Assembly (NCBI GenBank): GCA_037074705.1
Contig: CM073591.1
Span: forward strand, 61,506,897-61,570,896
Source of the DNA: Zhengitettix transpicula
Lineage: Eukaryota; Arthropoda; Insecta; Orthoptera; Tetrigidae
Length of the DNA: 64,000 nt
Direction of reading: 5' to 3'
The notes under the pieces were generated by a model. The model was not told the origin of the DNA, searched no databases, and saw only the letters and a program-made list of their open reading frames with translations. Shown here one piece after another: positions 57,440-64,000 of the stretch (position 1 is its first letter; every line of letters begins with the position of its first letter). The position numbers and the translations under genes are program-made.

Positions 57440-57720
57440 CCAATTACGCGTGACTGTATAATGTGGTACAAAGAGGCGGGTTCCAGCCGCGACACGGAGA
57501 ATTCTTTGAAATCTGTAATGAAGCAAAATTGAGTGAGCCTGTCTCGGCAGAATCTGTCCGGAATAAATTCTTTACGCGCGCCGCCCTGGGCAATAATTTA
57601 GCTGGGAGATATGCATCAGGAATACATAAAGTCGCCCGTCAGGCTACTCCCAATCGTGCGATCCCATTCTGTGGCTTTCCGTGATCTTCGTTCCGCACAC
57701 AGATATGGCAACACCGCCTA
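57440..57720. other. GC-richer island
   Basis: 'gaggcgggttccagccgcg' and 'tttacgcgcgccgccctggg' next to 'aataatttagctgggagat'. No repeat match or recognised protein. Candidate regulatory DNA. Confidence 0.3.
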
Positions 57721-58224
57721 CATCCAAAACTATGGTCATCCTCGTATTACAAATGGACCTACCGTAGAAATATACATCAGGGTATATGGAAGATTAAATT
57801 AAAATTCACGAAAAAAAGTTTCTTTAATATTAATCATCATTATTATTGAGTTGCAGTAACTCATTCATTTGCTGCCAACTACTCCAGAGAAACAATCTGA
57901 ACGAATAAAATCTCAAGTGAGCCACTTACTTGGATACACCCCTCTAGACGCGTCAGAGATTGAGAACACTTGGCCAGTTATCGACATATCCCGCTATCTA
58001 AGATATTGGTTGATCAGTCCGCGATCGTAGTGCTCATTACCTCCAACGCGGTTCTCCTTTAGAATTTGATCTTCCTCGCCAAATTTTAAGAGATATGGCA
58101 GGTGATCTTAAGCCAACTCATGATTTCCAGCCAATTTTTATTGTTTTCCTTAGGCGCATTTGTGACTTCTGGGTCTCGTTCGTGACTGTCATACTTGCCC
58201 CCCCCCCCTCTCCCCACCGAAGGA
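57721..58224. other. No feature recognised
   Basis: Contains a C-run at about 58198-58208 shortly before the Rep-A copy. Confidence 0.45.
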
Positions 58225-58770
58225 AACCTTAAGAATTTACTCTCGCAGATGAACCTTACCAGAGGGCTCTTAATGAGGCTACCTTTAGGGATACGAAGGG
58301 GCTACCTTTGGGTATGTCTTTTCCTCTCCGATTTTGAACTGAGGTTCCCATGCCGAGGCACCTCGGCCTGTTTTGAGAGGTGTATGTTCCGGGGTCGCAG
58401 ACCTTGGGCATACGGTAAGAGTTGTTCGCTATTCCCATTGGAATAGTCGGCCAGCTGCCTCCTAAACTGGTCGAGGCACGGAGAAGGGATTGCTGCGTCC
58501 CCACAGCAAACTCCTCTCCCGCTATCGGAAGGGCGTGGGACAAGTACCTAATGCCCGACCTACCCGATGCAGGTTTTTCTAAGGTTTTCCCTGCATTCCT
58601 TTAGGCGAATGCCGGGGAGGATCCTTAAAATATAGCCCGGGGGCCCTAGTTAACCCTTGGCTACCTTCCTCTACCCTTCCGCATCCCCCCTTTCAAATCC
58701 CTTCCTATGCTATTAAAGGGGAGTTGCCCTAAGTGGATTACCCTCATGTAGCCTATTGCCCTAAAAAAAA
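58225..58770 (+). repeat. Rep-A, near full length
   Basis: Starts near 'tactctcgcagatgaacc', carries a short local duplication of 'gaggctacctttagggat' in the 5' part, and ends 'gtagcctattgccctaaaaa'. Overlapping 83- and 95-codon frames on opposite strands recur in other copies and are repeat by-products. Confidence 0.9.
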
Positions 58771-58779
58771 TGCCTTCTT

Positions 58780-59180
58780 CTGCCTTCTAAGGCTTACACA
58801 TGTCGAGGTACCTCGGCCTGTTTTGAGAGGTGTCTGCTCCTGGATCGTAGACCTTGGACATACGGTAAGAGTTGTCCGCTATTTCTGTTGGAATAGTCGG
58901 CCAGCTGCCTCCTAAACTAGTCAAGGCACAGGCAGAGAAATGCTGAAACCCGTCTCCCGCCATCGGAAGGACGTGGGATAAGTGCCAAATGCCCGACCTA
59001 CCTGATGCAGGTTTTCTAGGGTTTCCCCTGAATGACATTTAGGCAAAATTCCGGATAGAACCCTTAAACTATAGCCCAGGGGCCCTAGTTAACCCTTGGC
59101 TACCTTCCTCTACGTTTCCGCATCCCTCCTTTCAAATCCCTTCCTATGCCACCATTATCCTCAAGTAGCCTGTTGTTCTA
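58780..59180 (+). repeat. Rep-A, second copy in tandem
   Basis: Begins directly after the A-tail of the preceding copy and enters the family at 'gtcgaggtacctcggcc', so it is 5'-truncated. It ends 'caagtagcctgttgttct'. Best match is the inverted copy at 19565-20005, including the adjoining spacer block. Confidence 0.9.
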
Positions 59181-59445
59181 AAATTTTTTTAAAAAACGTC
59201 GTACTTGACCGCAGACAAAAGCCCCGTCATCTTATATACTCGAAAAGACGCATAAACTCGATAAATATAGTATAAATTAAAAAATAAAATATATTCGTAA
59301 AATCTAATATAACGTGTTTCAATTGAAGTAACAAATTCAACTCTTTTTCAATGTACCACTCAATGTCAGACTTGAGAAATGACATAAAAGAGAAATAAGC
59401 ATAAGCAATATTTTATTGAAAAGATCAGTTATAGCAAATAAACCC
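59170..59445. repeat. Spacer block, inverse copy of 19287-19564
   Basis: Reverse-complement match over about 270 bp, including 'ttatatactcgaaaagacg' and 'aacgtgtttcaattgaagt'. Confidence 0.75.
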
Positions 59446-61229
59446 ATGTGTGTCCTAACGAAATAACGTTTAAGAGTTTATTTATTTTAATAGACCGCTT
59501 CTGATATACACTGTAGTGGCGAGGCCTGCGTGCAGATTGGAAGGTTTAAATCTGAATGCATAGAAAATGATTATGCCGATCCGTCGAAAGCTCATTTAAT
59601 TTAAAACTGATGATTTTTTAATTAAAGGATATTTATTATTATTGTTGTTGTTGTTGTTAAGGACATGTGCCTTTTACCTTTATGGAGCCAGAGGCCCTCT
59701 TCAGAATAGGATTTTTTTATAGTTTATTTGGAGGGTGGATGGGGGTCGGGGAATAAATAAAAACGATATATTTCAATTTATGCCTTGATAATAATCATAT
59801 ATACAACTCTGGGATGAGACGATTATAATACAGTGGGAAATTGGGGAGTTGGAATACAAGGTACTTTTGTTTTTCGTTATGGAGGATGACTTCTGGGCGA
59901 TAAGTATATTTGAATTTAGATTTCCAGCTAAATTTTATGTATATGTTATTTTTTAAGGATCTGTGGTCCGAGGATGCACGGAGATGGGAAACACGTTGGA
60001 TGAATAAGCTTGATGACTGTGTACTGCTTTAATTCAAGACTCTTTATTCTTTATTCGTCACCAGAGATTTAATCTTTCACATCTTCCTTTTTTTTTGTAT
60101 TTTCTTCTTAATTTCTCAAATAATGTATACATTTAATTACAGAAATTGCTTTAAATAATTAACGTGTGTTATTTTACATTAAGCTGTTTATTTTCATACG
60201 CTCACTGGCCTCGTACGGCGCAGCATAATAGTTTAACAAAACTGACAAAAATCCTGAAACCTTTCGTACCCTTCAGACATCTCATTTATTTGGAGAGTCA
60301 TTCGCATGCTTGCTGTTATTAAGGTCTCTTAGCAAAGTGGAAAAACCGGTTATATTTTCGAAAGTAAACAATTATATAAGATTTCGTGAGTACACACTGA
60401 GACAGTAAAGTTGATTGACTACAGCAACTACAGCTTCAGATTTGACCGGTTCAACTCCCAGTCTTCGGGAATCCAAATTTGTTTAAATGATCACTCGAAA
60501 TTTAAACTGACGTAGCTGGTTTCCATATAAAATTTGATGGAGATTGAGATTATATTTATGAAATTTTTAGGAGCAATTTAATAAAAAAATTAAATTATTG
60601 TGCTAGTTTTTCTGCATTACGTAATTAAAATTAAGAATGGAGACAATATTTTAGGTTATTTTATTTTATTGTTCTATGTAGCCTTTTCCCGTAACTAGCA
60701 GTTTATCATATACTGATTTACATACTTCCATCATCTACAGTTTGTAACTAAACTGATTAACCAATAACGATTATTGTTTTAAACAACGTGACATGCAAAG
60801 TTTTTCCTGTTAGATATAAAATTTTCAAACAACGTACCTGTCAAGAAAGTTAATATTTCCAAATTCGGTCGTTATTCGATCAACAGCACCTCATTTTAGA
60901 CGTTTCTAGGCTTTTTTTTTCTTTTTGACTTACCAAAGTTTGCGAACCATTGAAGCCTCTGCTCTGAACGTGTAACTACAATAAATTTAGCAAAGATGTA
61001 TTCCTAGTACAATAAATTTGACGTTTTCCTTACTTTTTCAACGAATTTGGTCTTTACTTACGAAACCCTTTCACGCGGAATTTTAATTAATTTTAATTTT
61101 ATTTCTATTGCGTTACGTTTTTAATTTATATTCACCAATTTATTAATCTTATATATAGCTTATCTAGTGTTATTCTCTTGGTAGTTTCTATTTTTTTGTA
61201 GTTTTGTCAAAAGGGATATTTATAGTTCC
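59446..61229. other. No gene recognised
   Basis: Contains a (ttattg)/(ttg)n microsatellite at about 59630-59657. Confidence 0.5.
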
Positions 61230-61480
61230 GTCCTTCCTCTCGTAGTTGTTCCTTTCTGACGACGACATGACCCGTTCGTCACAGTAAAATTACAGAGACG
61301 TGCTTCGCGCAGTCGACGTTTAGTGAAGAAATTTGCAGCTTCACGGAAGTTAATCATTGTCCGCGCAATTAGCGATAAGCCAGCTGTTGCCTGAGGTAAG
61401 CGGTTTTTAAGCGGTACGTTGACTTTGACTTGCCGCGAAAGCTCCTGGATGTTACGCTGCTGCACAGATTATATTTTTGG
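61230..61480. other. GC-richer island with homeodomain-like words
   Basis: 'ggaagttaatcattgtccgc' and 'gcgcaattagcgataagcc' near 61345-61380, then 'aagcggtttttaagcgg'. No repeat match. The 81-codon minus-strand frame is unrecognised. Confidence 0.35.
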
Positions 61481-62417
61481 TTCGATGTATTAACTCGTTC
61501 TATTGCCAGAGAAATTTACGGTGCAATCATCTGAGCGACGGTCACACGTTCTGATCAAACTCCGTTTAAGTCGCCTCCTCCAAAAAAAAAAGTTATTATC
61601 TGTTCGCGACTGGAGTTGGGTTGAAGGAACGAAGCCCCCGAAGACATTTCTTCATTGTGAATTCATTACGAATAATTCAGCGATTTGTCGACTCTTAAGA
61701 AATTATTTCAATTTCTGCAGGTAGAGGCCATTTTTGGTTTGTTCTGATGAGATCCACCTCATTTATTAAAAAATTATGTCTTGACAAATTGTGTGGATTA
61801 ATTTCAGCGTAATTACACAAAACCGGAAACAACTAATTGTAGATCTTCATTAACTACTGAATTAAAAATTATCCTTCTCGTATATAAAATATTGCAGATT
61901 AAAATAAGATATTTATTAAAAACGTATTTGTTTTGCTGTTTGTATTTCCGTGAATTTTTAGAGATTCAGAACTGTTGACGTCCGAATCTTCCATCCTTGA
62001 CAGAACCGTGACAGCGACGCAAGCAATTATTTCGTTAAATGTTGCGCTCAGTTGTTACATGAATAGTTAACTTAGAATTTCCGTAAAACGGACTAAAATC
62101 CTCGTTTCATTTTCCAATTAAATATATAAATTTTCCTTTCAAGTGTTTCCGAAATTTACTTTCTACATGGACATTTTTTGTAGCAATTTTGTTAATTTCT
62201 CGGTCGTATACAATCGGCATGTAAATTATATACTTTGTTTAATTCATGGGTGCATAAATTCACAACTATAACTGTTCACATACATAATTTACGAACAGTT
62301 GATGCAAAAATTGTGTCCCCACATTGCAACTCCGGCTTAATAGATAATGACCGAAATTCGTTCCATTTCCAACGTGCTAATTGTTGTGTAGGTTGCAATA
62401 TACCGGTTCCGCGATAA
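61481..62417. other. No feature recognised
   Basis: AT-rich spacer. Confidence 0.45.
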
Positions 62418-62428
62418 TGTATATATAT

Positions 62429-63203
62429 TGTAATGCCAATTAATTAGGCCATTAATTGGTTTTAATAAAATTTAATTGTAGTGGCAGGAGCTTCCAAAGC
62501 GACAATGGAGGCGAGCTCTGTTGCTTTGTCGGAAAGTCAAAAATGGCGTATGCGCGCTTAAACCCGGAACAACTAGGAGTCAGTTTGCGGAAAAAAATCG
62601 TGAGGATCAGAACAAGTAATATAACTGTTAGTTCGTGGCGGGACATTTCAGAGGACGGAACAAATAATACTAGAGCAGAGACTAGCCGTCGTTAATGTAT
62701 TATTAAACAAAGTTGTGAATTTAAGACAAAGTAAAAACATTCACGGAAGTATTACTTCGTAAATATTGCTAAGTAAAAGCAGTTTACGTCTATAGCCAGC
62801 CAAGGAAGGCAAGCAGACATCAGATAGCTGACATTCAGGAGGATCATCCGAGTTCCTGTGAGCCTATCAATTTTGACTTCAACAGTGTAAAATCTGTGAG
62901 TTGACTTTTAGAATCAGTGTATAATTTTGCAATACTGTACTTCCGAAACCAAAAGGAATGCTGGTACCAGCTGGACAGATGTAAGTAACAAAACCAAACT
63001 AATGATTAGTTGTAAACGTAATTAAAGGATAGAGTCAGATTTCGTTCCCTTTTAATTGTCAATCAAAGTTAATTTCTTTTCTTTTTAGTTTATTTCTATC
63101 GACGTATTGTTTTCGGTAAATGTAAAGTGTGGTGAGGTAAATTCTTCAAATTCTCTAAATACAAATTAAAAAAATAATTAACCCCATCTTTTTGATTATT
63201 GCA
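62429..63203 (+). mobile_element. LTR of TA-associated family B
   Basis: Begins TGTAATGCCAATTAATTAGG after (TA)5 and aligns closely with 39726-40530 (including 'ttccgaaaccaaaa' and 'accagctggaca'). It ends GATTATTGCA against (AT)n at 63204-63223. The R-like 'ccctgagaga' block is missing, so the 3' part is shortened. No coding sequence. Confidence 0.75.
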
Positions 63204-63223
63204 ATATATATATATATATATAT

Positions 63224-63502
63224 TGTAGAAGAAGCCGCTAATCTCGATTTCATTATTTGTATTTTTGGACGCCAGGTATTATTTAGTTGATAATTACCAA
63301 AACAACTTTTTGATAATTCCTTATTTATCAAGCATGGACAATAAATTATCTGCAGGGCGTGATTTATTACCATTTTTATGAGCCCTAGATTTTATTAGCC
63401 CTAGAACCTCCGTCCTTCATCGAATCCAAATCGAGTCCAAAACTATACTGTTGCGCGGCCAAGGATGGCTAACAACCAACAATGTAACCTAATTATGTTA
63501 CA
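63224..63502. mobile_element. Short TA-flanked element, LTR-like ends
   Basis: TGTAGAAG...TATGTTACA between (AT)n tracts at 63204-63223 and 63503-63512. About 280 bp, probably an internally deleted LTR. Confidence 0.5.
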
Positions 63503-63512
63503 ATATATATAT

Positions 63513-64000
63513 TGTAGAGATTACAAATATGTAATAAAATATTAATAAATCGTTTAGTATGGGTTGAATATCATCATTTTTCTATTTAAGATTTTCTACA
63601 GCAAAACTGAATGTGACCACACGTATGACAATGACAATAGAGCTGAAAGGCGCCGAAAGTGTTGGAAAGAAGGGCCGATAATAAAACAGTTTATGGCCTG
63701 TCAATGTTCTATGAAAATTAAATAATCACGTATGCACAAACCAGAGCGGCTCTAAATAAATGGTATGTAAAGAAACAAACTTTCTTCTGTGAACCTTTAC
63801 GTAAATATCGTTTACCGCCAGATTTCTATAACTTTGCCAGATTTCTATAGTTTTTGTTGGTGGTATAAAATTTTGTTCCTTAAATTCTGATTCAATTTTT
63901 TTCTTTTGTAATTTGGTTAAAATTGCAAATCACTGTCATTATTAGAGGCCCTATAAGTGGCCCTGAAATGTAGATCTGAGGCATTTACTTACAAATATAA
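63513..64000 (+). mobile_element. TA-adjacent LTR, cut by window end
   Basis: Starts TGTAGAGATTAC after a TA tract. Near 63944 it has 'gaggccctataagtggccct', resembling the R-like block of the other LTRs. The right end is outside the window. Confidence 0.5.

Noticed and set aside
58256..58543. 95-codon frame similar to frames at 51004, 52378 and 24352
   Set aside because: The similarity is that of the underlying Rep-A DNA. Copies are freely interrupted by stops and frameshifts.
1..64000. CRISPR arrays, operons, rRNA, intact tRNA genes, telomeric TTAGG arrays
   Set aside because: None seen. Regularly spaced repeats are absent and the sequence is of eukaryotic character.

Overview
The window looks like gene-poor, AT-rich nuclear DNA from an insect with a large, transposon-laden genome. 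The evidence is an insect-type mariner, Penelope-like element (PLE) remains with a GIY-YIG nuclease, Helitron ends, a LINE tail of a type common in insects, and LTR fragments whose primer-binding sites resemble the complement of insect tRNA-Lys(CUU). A cockroach- or termite-like (polyneopteran) genome is my impression, not something the sequence proves. I found no intact host protein-coding gene, rRNA or tRNA gene. Nearly all open frames are chance or transposon-derived.

Layout. 1-7 kb: tail copies of an abundant A-tailed retroposon ('Rep-A'), a reversed LTR ending in (AT)n, AT-rich DNA and a GC-rich island at 4.0-4.5 kb. 7-18 kb: three groups of PLE terminal palindromes (7.0-7.9, 15.8-16.0, 17.2-17.6 kb) and a 1.4-kb interval bounded by a perfect 48-bp inverted repeat (12.39-13.79 kb). 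18-25 kb: Rep-A copies, a LINE C-terminal fragment (20.5 kb), a tRNA-derived SINE (21.3 kb), a short Helitron (22.0-22.5 kb), a PLE with a recognisable GIY-YIG domain (22.5-23.6 kb) and a 0.9-kb Rep-A palindrome (23.9-24.8 kb). 26.5-30.8 kb: a run of LTRs, each separated from the next by (TA)n. 33-41 kb: two more LTRs, Rep-A copies and a strong G-quadruplex motif (36.86 kb). 41.6-45 kb: a second, decayed PLE enclosing a LINE scrap and a Rep-A copy. 45.3-46.15 kb: a low-repeat, GC-rich stretch that looks like a conserved regulatory region. 48.0-49.3 kb: a mariner (1260 bp, TA target duplication) inside an older repeat; an inverted copy of that repeat at 44.3-44.8 kb preserves the empty site. 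50-64 kb: a Rep-A copy with a clear 14-bp target duplication, tandem Rep-A copies, a 1.4-kb LTR, a second Helitron and more TA-flanked LTRs.

The elements do not form a pathway; they are layers of mobile DNA. The best candidates for something new are (a) an LTR family found at (TA)n tracts whose 3' tails repeat a 'LTR end + tRNA-Lys primer site + LTR end' cassette, (b) PLE termini as free-standing foldbacks carrying a hammerhead-like CTGANGA/GAAAC pair, and (c) Rep-A, an approximately 550-bp A-tailed retroposon with at least a dozen copies here. Several GC-rich, repeat-free islands are candidate regulatory DNA, which would fit an intron or gene desert, but this is inference.
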